DNA from: an uncultured Alphaproteobacteria bacterium
GTDB lineage: Bacteria; Pseudomonadota; Alphaproteobacteria; CAAHEQ01; UBA3637
NCBI GenBank assembly: GCA_944392795.1
Contig: CALXXX010000012.1
Span: 1 to 60,225, forward strand
Length of the DNA stretch: 60,225 nucleotides
Direction: 5' to 3'
Shown: in pieces, positions 1 through 9,248 of the stretch
Layout of the letters: every line of letters starts with the position of its first letter
How positions within the stretch are numbered: the stretch's first letter is position 1
The notes under the pieces: generated by a model
The model's database searches: none
What the model was told of the DNA's origin: nothing
What the model saw: the letters and a program-made list of their open reading frames with translations, nothing else
Program-made: the position numbers and the translations under genes

Positions 1-1975
1 TCATTTGAATATGCTCCGGCGGAAGCTCATCAATAAATCGTGAAGGAAGAGAATTTTGCCATTGACCATACACCCGACGATTAGAAGCAAAAGAAATAAA
101 AGCTTTTTTACGCGCCCGCGTCATCCCAACATAAGCCAGACGACGTTCTTCTTCCAACGCCTCTTTTCCTCCTTCTTCCAAAGAGCGACTATGTGGAAAC
201 AATCCCTCTTCCCAACCTGGCAAAAATACTTCATCAAATTCCAAACCTTTAGAAGCATGCAAAGTCATCACTGTCAATAAATCTTGCTCTACTTCTTTAT
301 CCGTATCCATAACTAAGCTGGCATGTTCAATAAAGGCATCCAATGTTTGAAATTCTCCGTTCATCACATTCAATAATTCTTTTAAGTTTTCCAACCGTCC
401 TTCCGCTTCAATCGACTTGTCCGTTTTCCACATTTGATAATAACCGGATTCTTCTAAAACCATAGAGGTCACTTTTGATAAAGGCAAAGTCTGTAAAGCT
501 TCTTTCCAACGCAACACATGATCCTTAAACAAAGTTAATGCTGCTTTTGCCTGTCCCTTTAAGGGAGCTGTTTCAATCGCATAAAACAAAGAAGAGTGAA
601 GAGCTTTAGCTTCATTTTGCAAAGCCTCTAAAGCAGCTGCCCCAACACCTCTGCGCGGCTTATTGACAATTCGCTGAAAAGCCAAATCATCATTTGGATT
701 CGCTAAAAGACGCAAATAAGCAACAGCATCTTTAATTTCTTCACGTTCATAGAATTTAAAATCCCCAATCACCTGATAGGGAATACCGGCTCTGATTAAA
801 GCCTCTTCAAACTCTCGTGTTTGAAAACCGGCGCGGACTAAAACAGCTATCTCTGACAAAGGTTCTTTTTTACGCATTTCATCTTCAATAACCGCCACTA
901 TTTGCTCAGCTTCATCCTTACCATTCCAATAGCCTTTCACTTGTATCTTTTCTCCACTGCCATCTCTTCCAGGAGCAACACGCAATGTTTTTCCTAAACG
1001 TTCTTCATTGTTCGCAATCAGAGCCGATGCGGCCCCCAAAATATGTTCCGTCGAACGATAATTACTTTCCAAACGAATAACTTTGGCATTCGGAAAATCT
1101 TTGGTAAATCTCAGAATATTTTCGACCTCTGCCCCTCGCCAAGAATAAATGGATTGATCATCATCTCCAACGCAACACAGATTATTCGATCCCATAGCCA
1201 AAAGCCGTAACCACAAATATTGCGCCACATTTGTATCCTGATATTCATCTACTAAAATATATTTAAATTGCTTTTGATAAAAACCTGCTATATCCGGACG
1301 AAGTTTAAAAATCTCTAACGGCAAAAGAAGCAAATCTCCAAAATCAACCGCGTTCAATTCTTTTAACCGATCTTGATACATTTTATAAAAGCCTAATGCA
1401 CGACCATACATGAAGCCTGTATCTTCTTTAGGCGTCACCATCTGAGGAGACAAACCTCTGTCTTTCCACCTTTGAATAACAGATAAAAGACCAGCCGGTG
1501 TCCACTGCTTGATATCTACACCATTATTCTGCATCATTTGTTTTAAAAGACGCTCTTGATCATCTGTCCCTAAGATAATAAAGTCTTTTTCCAAACCAAC
1601 AATAGAATAGTGTTGTCTTAAAATACGCAACCCCAACCGATGAAAAGTCCCCAGCCAAACAGAAGCGGCATCAGAACCTATCATATTTTCTAAACGCGCT
1701 TGCATCTCTCGAGCGGCTTTATTTGTAAACGTGACCGCCAAACACTGCCATGGTTTTGCTAAACCTTGATCTATAATATAAGCCAAACGAGTTGTTAACA
1801 CGCGCGTCTTTCCTGTTCCGGCTCCGGATAAAACCAAAACAGGACCTTCTGTTGTTAAAACAGCTTCTTTTTGCTCCGGGTTCAATGATGCAATATAGGG
1901 AATATCTTTCTCAGGCTTTTTTTCTGTCTCTTCCTCTGACAGAAAAGCATCAGCCAAATCAAATGGATCTGTCAT
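1..1975 (-). CDS. uvrD: UvrD/PcrA-type DNA helicase, 3' end outside window
   Basis: Superfamily 1 3'-5' helicase used in nucleotide excision and mismatch repair. I read 658 codons from the ATG at 1975; the frame runs off the window edge, so the C-terminal tail is missing. Visible motifs in order: Walker A GAGTGKT (residues 51-57), Walker B DEYQDT, GDDDQSIYSWRG (motif III), ESNYRS (motif IV), TLHASKGLEF (motif V) and YVGMTRARK (motif VI). An AAGGAAAC ribosome binding site sits just upstream of the ATG. It lies 68 bp downstream of tcdA on the same strand and may belong to the same transcript. The motif set does not separate UvrD from PcrA or Rep, but UvrD is the usual alphaproteobacterial name. 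Confidence 0.93.
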   Translation of the reverse strand, partial: MTDPFDLADAFLSEEETEKKPEKDIPYIASLNPEQKEAVLTTEGPVLVLSGAGTGKTRVLTTRLAYIIDQGLAKPWQCLAVTFTNKAAREMQARLENMIGSDAASVWLGTFHRLGLRILRQHYSIVGLEKDFIILGTDDQERLLKQMMQNNGVDIKQWTPAGLLSVIQRWKDRGLSPQMVTPKEDTGFMYGRALGFYKMYQDRLKELNAVDFGDLLLLPLEIFKLRPDIAGFYQKQFKYILVDEYQDTNVAQYLWLRLLAMGSNNLCCVGDDDQSIYSWRGAEVENILRFTKDFPNAKVIRLESNYRSTEHILGAASALIANNEERLGKTLRVAPGRDGSGEKIQVKGYWNGKDEAEQIVAVIEDEMRKKEPLSEIAVLVRAGFQTREFEEALIRAGIPYQVIGDFKFYEREEIKDAVAYLRLLANPNDDLAFQRIVNKPRRGVGAAALEALQNEAKALHSSLFYAIETAPLKGQAKAALTLFKDHVLRWKEALQTLPLSKVTSMVLEESGYYQMWKTDKSIEAEGRLENLKELLNVMNGEFQTLDAFIEHASLVMDTDKEVEQDLLTVMTLHASKGLEFDEVFLPGWEEGLFPHSRSLEEGGKEALEEERRLAYVGMTRARKKAFISFASNRRVYGQWQNSLPSRFIDELPPEHIQM

Positions 1976-2043
1976 TTTGTTTCCTTTTTGTTCTTTGAAA
2001 GAAAGTGTATCTTTTTTCCTTTGAATGTCAAGGAATAAATTAG

Positions 2044-2733
2044 CTATAAATCCAATAAGCGCCGAAGAGCCGTATGAGCCAGAATCAATCCGAACAAACC
2101 TGTCACCGTCACAAGGCTGCCCATTTCACGCCCGGGAGCAACCGTATCTGAAGTTTGTTCTGTTGAATAAACACAAGGAAAATCTAAGGCCATTCCTTCT
2201 GACCTCAATTTTTTGCGCATTCGAGCAGCTAAGGGACAACCACTGGTTTTATCCATACGACCAAGCTTAATTTTGGAAACATCTATTCGCCTGGCTGCGC
2301 CCATTGATGAAATAAAGGGAATGCGATGCGCTTTACAACAACCAATTAAAGCTATTTTCCCATCAATATCATCTATTGCATCAATGACAAAATCCGTTTC
2401 ACCAAGCAGCTTTTCTACATTATCTTTTGTTAGTTTTTCATCAAAGACATCAACTAAAATGTCGGATGATATATCTTTTATCCGAGATTTGGCAACTTCA
2501 ACTTTTCTTTGCCCCAGTGTTGATGTCAAAGCGAAAAGCTGACGATTGATATTACTCAATTCAACTGCATCATAGTCAATTAATTTTAAATGCCCGATAC
2601 CAGCTCTGGCCAAGGCTTCAATCGCGAAACTCCCAACAGCACCGCACCCAACAACCGTCACACGAGAACGTCTCAATTTAGCTACGTTTTCGTCTCCCAA
2701 TAATTGACGTGTTCTCATCAATCTATCTTCCAT
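2044..2733 (-). CDS. tcdA: tRNA threonylcarbamoyladenosine dehydratase (ThiF/E1-like)
   Basis: E1-like enzyme that uses ATP to cyclise t6A at position 37 of ANN-decoding tRNAs to ct6A. The 229-aa protein has the nucleotide-binding GCGAVGS (residues 29-35), the conserved SNINRQ (60-65) and AIDDIDGK near residue 120, as in TcdA/CsdL. An in-frame ATG at 2751 exists, but a GGAAAGGA ribosome binding site stands 6 nt before the ATG at 2733, so I chose that start. It overlaps the 3' end of tatD by 11 bp, which suggests translational coupling. MtaB, which acts on the same t6A37 base, is encoded 12 kb away. Assignment to TcdA rather than MoeB/ThiF rests on overall motif spacing and the absence of a partner carrier protein. 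Confidence 0.88.
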   Translation of the reverse strand: MEDRLMRTRQLLGDENVAKLRRSRVTVVGCGAVGSFAIEALARAGIGHLKLIDYDAVELSNINRQLFALTSTLGQRKVEVAKSRIKDISSDILVDVFDEKLTKDNVEKLLGETDFVIDAIDDIDGKIALIGCCKAHRIPFISSMGAARRIDVSKIKLGRMDKTSGCPLAARMRKKLRSEGMALDFPCVYSTEQTSDTVAPGREMGSLVTVTGLFGLILAHTALRRLLDL

Positions 2734-3475
2734 AACATATCCTTTCCGCATTCTGATATAATGCTTTAATTAAAACAGCTTCATCTTGCTGACGAACAAC
2801 AGCCATATGCTTCACGAGGTTAGGAACTTCTGCCGGTTCAGAAGACAAATCTGGACAATCACTTTCCACTAATAACCTATCCAAAGGAGTCGCAGCCAAG
2901 CAAGCCCTAACTTTCTTTCTCTCGGGGGAAACAAAAGTAGAAGCATAACTAAAAAAAGCGCCCATCTCAGCCAAAGCTGGAATTAAATGAACATTGCCAT
3001 GATGAGCATGTGAAACAAAAAAATCCGGTCTTTTATTGCTTTTTAAAACGTGCATAATCCTATCCCAAGCATGCACACAATGCATATGAAACGGACGATT
3101 ATATTGAGCAGCTAAATCCATTTGTATCCGCATCACACGTTCTTGATTATCCAAAGAAGAAATAACAGGATCCTGATCAGCTCGGACTTTATCCAACCCA
3201 ATTTCCCCCACCATATAAGAAGGATTTTCTTTCAATAACCGTTCTAATCGAGCTTCCCAACCTTTTTTCAAACTTCCCAAAAACCAAGGATGAACACCCA
3301 AGCAAACATGAATGTTTGAATAAGTCTTGGAAAGCTCTATTACTTTTCCCCAATCATCTTCATGCGTTGCATTGCAGATAATCCCCTGAATTTGAGCTGT
3401 TTCTGCTTTTAGCAAAGCTTTTTTTAAATCAACCATATTCTGCAAATGCGCGTGAGCATCGAAATAAACAGGCAT
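2723..3475 (-). CDS. tatD: TatD-family metal-dependent hydrolase
   Basis: TIM-barrel metallohydrolase of the TatD DNase family (250 aa). Metal-binding motifs are in the expected order: FDAHAH (residues 5-10), GVHPW (60-64), EIGLD (91-95), the HMHCVH segment (130-135), SHAHHG (155-160) and ESDCPD (204-209). The family removes nucleotides from DNA ends and is linked to DNA repair and quality control. It is the first gene of a minus-strand set with tcdA and uvrD, and its stop overlaps the tcdA start. Family certain; the biological substrate is not known from the sequence. Confidence 0.9.
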   Translation of the reverse strand: MPVYFDAHAHLQNMVDLKKALLKAETAQIQGIICNATHEDDWGKVIELSKTYSNIHVCLGVHPWFLGSLKKGWEARLERLLKENPSYMVGEIGLDKVRADQDPVISSLDNQERVMRIQMDLAAQYNRPFHMHCVHAWDRIMHVLKSNKRPDFFVSHAHHGNVHLIPALAEMGAFFSYASTFVSPERKKVRACLAATPLDRLLVESDCPDLSSEPAEVPNLVKHMAVVRQQDEAVLIKALYQNAERICYGR

Positions 3476-3559
3476 TTCTTTCCCTTTTTTTACTTAATTT
3501 ATACTTTTCGATTGCTTTTTTCAAGCCATAAAAATAAACTGAATTAAAAAGGAAAAAAT

Positions 3560-5026
3560 ATGCGTTTAAGATTCATCTTCTTTGTTTGTTGCGTCATGAT
3601 TGCGTTTTTTGGCGCTTTGATGTTTATCCCTGGCTTTATAGATTCGATAACAGGCTCTGATGAAACATCAGAAGTTTTTTTCAGCTGTGGTGTTCTAACC
3701 TTATTGGGTGGTGCATTTGGAGCATTGCTCTTTTATCAGTCTGTGTTAGAAGCGCCTCGCATGAAAGAAATGTTCATACTAACCTCATCCGTTTGGTTCA
3801 GTGTTGCTTTTTGCTGTGCACTACCATTTTATTTTTCTGATATCTCTATTTCCTTGACAGATGCTTTTTTTGAAAGCGTATCCGGATTTACTTCAACGGG
3901 AGCAACAGTTCTAACAGGATTGGAAACTTATTCAAAAGGGTTTTTACTCTGGCGAGCTATGACGCAATGGATTGGCGGTTTAGGCATTATCATTCTTGCA
4001 ATTGCTATTTTACCCATGCTTCAAATCGGAGGAATGCAACTTTTTGCGACAGAAAATTCGGATAACTCAGGAAAAAATGCTCCGTTGGTCGCCATAAAAA
4101 TGAAAAATATTATTTTAATTTACTTATCTCTTTCAATCTTGTGTGCTTTTTTTCTTTTCGTCGCCGGCATGACACCTTTTGAGGCTATAACCCACATGAT
4201 GGCAACCGTTTCCACAGGTGGTTTTTCAACATATGATATGTCTATCGGACATTTTGAAGGCAATAATGCTATTTTATGGGTCTTAACTTTTTTTATGACT
4301 ATTTGTTCATTACCTTTTGTTTTTATCTCGGCTTTAGTTAGCTGGAAGTGGGATGAAGTTCGTAATGATACTCAAGCAAAAACATTTTTATTTCTCTTAC
4401 TTGTTTTGATTGTTCCGATTTCTATCTGTATGTATTTATTCTTACCGATTTTTGAAGGTTTTTGGAATACATTAACTATTTTTGCTTTTCAAGTAGTTTC
4501 CATTATTTCTACTACAGGCTTTGTTTATGAAGACTATACAAATTGGGGACCTTTTTTTATCGCCTTTTTCCTATTTTTAACAATGATCGGCGGATGCACT
4601 GGTTCCACCGCAGGCGGCATTAAAATTTTTCGTTTCAATATCTTATTTAAAGCTCTTCGACGACACTTACAGATGATGCTGACACCTCATGCTATTATCA
4701 TTCCTCGTTATAATGACAAACCTATTACTGAAAACATTTTTATCAGTATTATTGCTTTCTTAACCATTTTTTTCTTAACAGCAACTGTCTCTACTTTAAT
4801 CTTGTCACTAACTGGACTTGATTTTATAACATCTTTTTCTGCGACATTGACTTGTCTTGCCAATGTCGGTCCAGGAATAGGGCCTATCGTAGGACCTGAT
4901 CAAAATTTCGCGGAAATTTCAAATATAGCAAAATGGGTTCTGTCCATTGTTATGATACTCGGTCGTTTAGAGTTTATGACAATTATCGTTTTGTTTTTAC
5001 CGACTTTATGGAAAAGGAGAAACTGA
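3560..5026 (+). CDS. trkH: TrkH-type potassium uptake channel subunit
   Basis: Membrane-embedded K+ translocating subunit of the Trk/Ktr superfamily (488 aa, usual size). Four pore loops, one per M1-P-M2 repeat, are recognisable: SGFTSTGATVL, STGGFST, STTGFVY and ANVGPGIG, which supply the filter glycines. Inner-membrane protein that normally works with the NAD-binding TrkA regulator, which is not in this window. The ATG is preceded by AAAAAGGAAAAAAT. Its TGA overlaps the ATG of the next small gene (5024-5028), so the two are probably co-translated. Confidence 0.95.
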   Translation: MRLRFIFFVCCVMIAFFGALMFIPGFIDSITGSDETSEVFFSCGVLTLLGGAFGALLFYQSVLEAPRMKEMFILTSSVWFSVAFCCALPFYFSDISISLTDAFFESVSGFTSTGATVLTGLETYSKGFLLWRAMTQWIGGLGIIILAIAILPMLQIGGMQLFATENSDNSGKNAPLVAIKMKNIILIYLSLSILCAFFLFVAGMTPFEAITHMMATVSTGGFSTYDMSIGHFEGNNAILWVLTFFMTICSLPFVFISALVSWKWDEVRNDTQAKTFLFLLLVLIVPISICMYLFLPIFEGFWNTLTIFAFQVVSIISTTGFVYEDYTNWGPFFIAFFLFLTMIGGCTGSTAGGIKIFRFNILFKALRRHLQMMLTPHAIIIPRYNDKPITENIFISIIAFLTIFFLTATVSTLILSLTGLDFITSFSATLTCLANVGPGIGPIVGPDQNFAEISNIAKWVLSIVMILGRLEFMTIIVLFLPTLWKRRN

Positions 5027-5265
5027 TGGGATTTTTAGAAGACGCTCAAAAATTTATGCAAACGCATCCATCTGTGGCTATAAAAAAGCGCTCCATTCAT
5101 ACACCTGATGAATGTTATGCTTTAAAAAAAGAATTAAAAAGCCTTTATGAGAATGCAACAAATAATGAAATTGACCGTGCTATCGAAGAAGCTCGCTCTC
5201 GCTTTGGCGATACACCCGAAGAACAAGAACTTATGACTTTTTTGCGCGTCAAATTGGAAGATTAG
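5026..5265 (+). CDS. Small acidic hypothetical protein, coupled to trkH
   Basis: A 79-aa protein whose ATG at 5026 overlaps the trkH TGA and is preceded by AAGGAGA at good spacing. The reading frame is open further upstream, but that part runs inside trkH in another frame and has no ribosome binding site of its own. The product is soluble, mostly helical by composition and rich in Glu, Lys and Arg, with no membrane segment or cysteine cluster. I do not recognise the family. Co-translation with the K+ channel makes an accessory role possible, but nothing in the sequence shows it. Confidence 0.8.
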   Translation: MGFLEDAQKFMQTHPSVAIKKRSIHTPDECYALKKELKSLYENATNNEIDRAIEEARSRFGDTPEEQELMTFLRVKLED

Positions 5266-5340
5266 CTGAAACTGTTTACGAAATGTTAAACATCCTCTTT
5301 TATCATCAAGACGATATATCATATTGAAAAGGAGCCTTTC

Positions 5341-8300
5341 ATGAAAAAGTTGCTTATTTTTATCCTTATTCTTTTTGCTTTGGCAGCTGGAGCTTTGTTC
5401 GCTGTTTATACAACCTTAGATGAAGAAAGTTATAAGGAACAAATTATCAAAGCAACAAAAGAACTAACAGGTCGAGACATGACTGTTAATGGAACAGTTT
5501 CCATTCGTTTATTCCCCACACCGACTATCTCAATGTCTGATGTCGTTGTTAAAAATAAAACAGGTTTTGATGCTCCTAATTTATTAGTGATTAAACAAGT
5601 CGATGCTTCTGTTAAATGGGGATCTTTATTTGAAAATCCTCTTATTATCGAGAAAGTAACTTTACGAAAACCGGAAATTTTTGTTGGTCGAGATACAAAT
5701 GGAATCCCTAATTGGGATTTCCCATTCTTAATGGAACGTGCAAAAGAAGGACAATCTGATGATTTAATTGGACAATCAATTTTAGATTTACCCCCTCAAT
5801 TTAAAAATCTAGCAATAGAAAAAGGAACATTACATTATGCAAGTGCTGTTTCTGGTTTTACATTAACTCTCTCTAATGTGAACGGACAGCTTGAAAGCAA
5901 ATCTATTAGCGGTCCTTTTAATTTTAAAGGTACTTTTGATTGGAATAATTCACCTGTTCAAGTTTCTTTAGATTCAGGTAAAATTTCCGGTAATTTAGCA
6001 ACAGATATCAAGTTAACCTTAACCGATTCTAGCAAAGCTGTTTTAGGCCTTTCCGGAAAAATTGAAAACTTAATACGCAGTGCAGATATGACAGGTGGTT
6101 TTTCTTTTAATATTCCTCAATTATCCCATTTTTTAACAAATGCTATTGGTTATAAAGCTTTACCATCCAGTTTGGAAAAACCCATTGTAGGAACATCAAC
6201 TTTTGTCTTTTCAAAAGACAAAGCTGAGTTTAAAGATATTGCATTACGTTATGGAACAGAAGAATTAGAAAACTCTTCCACCGGTACAGTCTCATTCACT
6301 TACCCGAACCGTCAAAACAAACTGACACGTATTTATGTATCTTTATTGTTAAGTAAGTTAGATGTTGATGCCTTCCGTCCTTTAATTCCTTCGGCTGACG
6401 AAATGCAAACACGCATTTTAAGCTGGGGACGAACATTTGAACATGAACTTGATTTAAACTTAAAAGCAAAAGATTTAGCTTTTGGCGGCGATGTTCTTAA
6501 AGAAAGCAACTTACACCTTCTATTCCAAAATGGCGGGTTAGAAGTAAAAGATTTTAAAACAACATTACCCGGAGGAACAAATATCATAGCAACCGGACTA
6601 ATCGCTGCTCAAGATAATAAGCCGGTCGCAAAAATCACTTTTGGTGTCTCTGCACCCGATCCGAAAAAGGCTGTTAAATGGTTTAATTTACCGACTGATT
6701 CCATCGTCAATTTAAATGAACTTGATAATGTTAAATTACAAGGATCAATGATCTTACGACCAACGGATATCTCTTTTAATAATATTGAAGCTTCATTAAA
6801 TGATGGCTTGATTAAAGGAGCTATTGCTTTCTCTTTAACAGAAAAAAAACCAACCGGCGTTGCCGATTTAACTTTAAAAAATATCAATATCGATACATAT
6901 CTTCCTTATAAAACACCAGAAAAAAACAGAACTTTTATCTCTCTGTTAATAGAATTAAGAGATAAACTTCTAGATACAGATATTCTATCTAAAATTGATT
7001 TCAAGCTTAAAGCTGTCGGGAATGATGTTACTTTCCGCAATATTCCTATTCAAAAAATGATATATGACGGATATATTCGCTCGGGTGAGTGGGTCACGTC
7101 TCAAATGAAATTATCCCAAGCTGCTACAGCTGATGTTGATATGACGGCTCGTATTCAACAACTGCCCAATCGTTCTATTTATGTTCAAAACCTAACATAC
7201 GACATTGAAATTCCAAAAGCTTCCGTTTTCTTAGATCGTGCTAAAATTTCACCCCCTGTAGAAGGTGCCTTAAATCGTGTTGCATTAAAAGGAACCGTAT
7301 CTGGAACACTGGATGCACTTAAGGTTAATCTAGAGAACACCTTCTCTCAAGCTCAAGTAAATATGAATGGAACAATTGAAAATCTTTCTCAACAACCGAA
7401 TTATTCTTTAGCCTTAAGCTTAGCTCATCCAAACTTCCAACAATTTATGAAGCTGTTCAATCCCAATTTTGATAGCTTACGTTATTTAACAGGCGCTTTT
7501 ACGCTTAAATCTAATTTAAAAGGAACAGCTGATGCATTTTCTTTAATGCAAAGTGAAGTTATGATTGGCAATCAACGTTTAAAAGGAGATATCGCAGTCA
7601 CCCGCTCAGAAAATCTCTTAGCACTAAAAGGTAATTTATCTTCCAGTTTACTTTACTTAGAAAAGTTTATTCCTCAAAAAAGTTTATTCCGAGGCGTAAA
7701 TCCTCAAAATCGGAAAGCTCAATTTTCTAATGATTTGTTAGATTTCCAAGGTCTAAATAACCTGGATTTAGATATGACCGTTACAACAGATAAACTCTTA
7801 TTCGGACCAATTGATATGGATTTGGTTTCTTCACATTACACGCTCAAAGAAAATGTTCTCTCCATTGATAGCTTTAAAGGAACGCTCAATGGCGGCTCAT
7901 TAAATATGACAGCCAATCTAAACACAAGTACGGCTGTTCCTATGCTTCGCGCAACGGTTCAGGCAGAAGATGTTGCTTTGAAACCGGATATTTTACGTTT
8001 GGGCTTATTTCGGTTAAAATCAGGATCCGCCAGCTTCTCTTCCGATTTAACAACACGAGGCAATTCTATAGAAGATATGGTAAAAGCTTTGTCAGCAACT
8101 GGGCGCTTTTCAATAAAAAACGGCGTATTATCCAGTTTAAATCTCAATACATTTGAAAGAAGTGTTCAAGTTGTAGTTGCAAAAGGGACAAGCACAGAAG
8201 GTCTGGAAAATCGCCTTAAAAAAGAAATGACAACAGGAGAAACGCCTTTTGAATCATTAACAGGCAGCTATGCCGTCACAAATGGAACAGCTCGCACTTC

Positions 8301-9186
8301 TGATGCACTTTTCCGAGCCAGTGATGCTAATGCAATTATTCAATTAAGCTTTGACATGCCGAATTGGACCATTTTATCATCCATGGGATTAACGATGCAA
8401 CCTTTTGCAGGTTTTCCACCCATCTCCCTTGTTGTCAAAGGACTAGCAAATGCGCCCGAAACAGAAATCGATTTAGAGCCTTTTATCAAATACATTTCAA
8501 CAGCAGCTGCAGATGCTAAAAATGAAGCTTTACAACAAGCTCGTGAAGCAGAAAGAAAACAAGCGGCATTAGATGAAAAGCAGCGGAAAGAACGTGTTCA
8601 AGTCGTTGCAAATAAGGCAACTCTTGCTGTTGAAAGGGCTGAACAGATTTTAAAACTGGCTCCGACACCTGAAGCAGAAAACGAGATGATCCGTGCCAAA
8701 GATGCTCTTGCAGTTTTAAAAGAACTTAGTTTAAAAGAAAATATTTCTGTTGCAGATTTACAAAAAATTGAGGAACAAGGAGCTTTAGCTATTTCTCGTT
8801 CAACAACTGCACAAAAGGCTGCTTCAGAAAAAGCAACCACAGTAATCCGTCAACAAATGGTCAATCTGGAAAGTACCGCGCAAACCCGCATGCATGCTAT
8901 TAATCGCATTCATCAACGTTTACAAGGTGTAGATATGATTGAGCAAGCCTATAAAAAAGGGTTTTCAACCATGACTTTAATACAACAACTAAAGACTTAT
9001 ATTGATGACAGTAATGATCTCATTCAAATACAAAAAGCCTTTCAACAAGCAACAGAAGCATCTGAAATTATGAATTTGACTTATGAAAGCGTCGCAAAAT
9101 TTGATATTGAAAACCCATTATCATCAACAGAAGAGACTTCTTCTGGTTCAACCGTGCGCGGAACAATTACAAGACGAGGGATGTAA
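5341..9186 (+). CDS. AsmA-family envelope protein with C-terminal coiled coil
   Basis: A 1281-aa AsmA-like protein. An N-terminal membrane anchor (about residues 3-23) is followed by long beta-rich repeats typical of AsmA/TamB-like proteins, which are thought to act in outer-membrane assembly or lipid transport across the periplasm. The AsmA_2-like C-terminal domain lies near residues 850-1040 (segments such as NGVLSSLN and GTARTSDALF). From about residue 1050 onward the protein changes to a long Ala/Glu/Gln/Lys-rich helical region of some 200 residues. Such a tail is not standard for AsmA. A strong AAGGAG precedes the ATG. It is alone on its strand and ends at a hairpin terminator. Confidence 0.88.
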   Translation: MKKLLIFILILFALAAGALFAVYTTLDEESYKEQIIKATKELTGRDMTVNGTVSIRLFPTPTISMSDVVVKNKTGFDAPNLLVIKQVDASVKWGSLFENPLIIEKVTLRKPEIFVGRDTNGIPNWDFPFLMERAKEGQSDDLIGQSILDLPPQFKNLAIEKGTLHYASAVSGFTLTLSNVNGQLESKSISGPFNFKGTFDWNNSPVQVSLDSGKISGNLATDIKLTLTDSSKAVLGLSGKIENLIRSADMTGGFSFNIPQLSHFLTNAIGYKALPSSLEKPIVGTSTFVFSKDKAEFKDIALRYGTEELENSSTGTVSFTYPNRQNKLTRIYVSLLLSKLDVDAFRPLIPSADEMQTRILSWGRTFEHELDLNLKAKDLAFGGDVLKESNLHLLFQNGGLEVKDFKTTLPGGTNIIATGLIAAQDNKPVAKITFGVSAPDPKKAVKWFNLPTDSIVNLNELDNVKLQGSMILRPTDISFNNIEASLNDGLIKGAIAFSLTEKKPTGVADLTLKNINIDTYLPYKTPEKNRTFISLLIELRDKLLDTDILSKIDFKLKAVGNDVTFRNIPIQKMIYDGYIRSGEWVTSQMKLSQAATADVDMTARIQQLPNRSIYVQNLTYDIEIPKASVFLDRAKISPPVEGALNRVALKGTVSGTLDALKVNLENTFSQAQVNMNGTIENLSQQPNYSLALSLAHPNFQQFMKLFNPNFDSLRYLTGAFTLKSNLKGTADAFSLMQSEVMIGNQRLKGDIAVTRSENLLALKGNLSSSLLYLEKFIPQKSLFRGVNPQNRKAQFSNDLLDFQGLNNLDLDMTVTTDKLLFGPIDMDLVSSHYTLKENVLSIDSFKGTLNGGSLNMTANLNTSTAVPMLRATVQAEDVALKPDILRLGLFRLKSGSASFSSDLTTRGNSIEDMVKALSATGRFSIKNGVLSSLNLNTFERSVQVVVAKGTSTEGLENRLKKEMTTGETPFESLTGSYAVTNGTARTSDALFRASDANAIIQLSFDMPNWTILSSMGLTMQPFAGFPPISLVVKGLANAPETEIDLEPFIKYISTAAADAKNEALQQAREAERKQAALDEKQRKERVQVVANKATLAVERAEQILKLAPTPEAENEMIRAKDALAVLKELSLKENISVADLQKIEEQGALAISRSTTAQKAASEKATTVIRQQMVNLESTAQTRMHAINRIHQRLQGVDMIEQAYKKGFSTMTLIQQLKTYIDDSNDLIQIQKAFQQATEASEIMNLTYESVAKFDIENPLSSTEETSSGSTVRGTITRRGM

Positions 9187-9202
9187 TTAAAATACTTTCT
9201 AA

Positions 9203-9230
9203 AAAAAGCCCCTCGATTGAGGGGCTTTTT
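9203..9230. terminator. Bidirectional intrinsic terminator
   Basis: Stem AAAAAGCCCCTC / GAGGGGCTTTTT around a GATT loop, with T runs on both strands. It lies between the convergent AsmA-like gene and the parvulin gene and can serve both. Confidence 0.9.
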
Positions 9231-9248
9231 ATTTTTATTCTTTTATAT

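Noticed and set aside
4933-5025. N-terminal extension of the 79-aa protein upstream of 5026
   Set aside because: It lies wholly inside trkH in another frame and lacks a ribosome site, while 5026 has AAGGAGA and overlaps the trkH stop.
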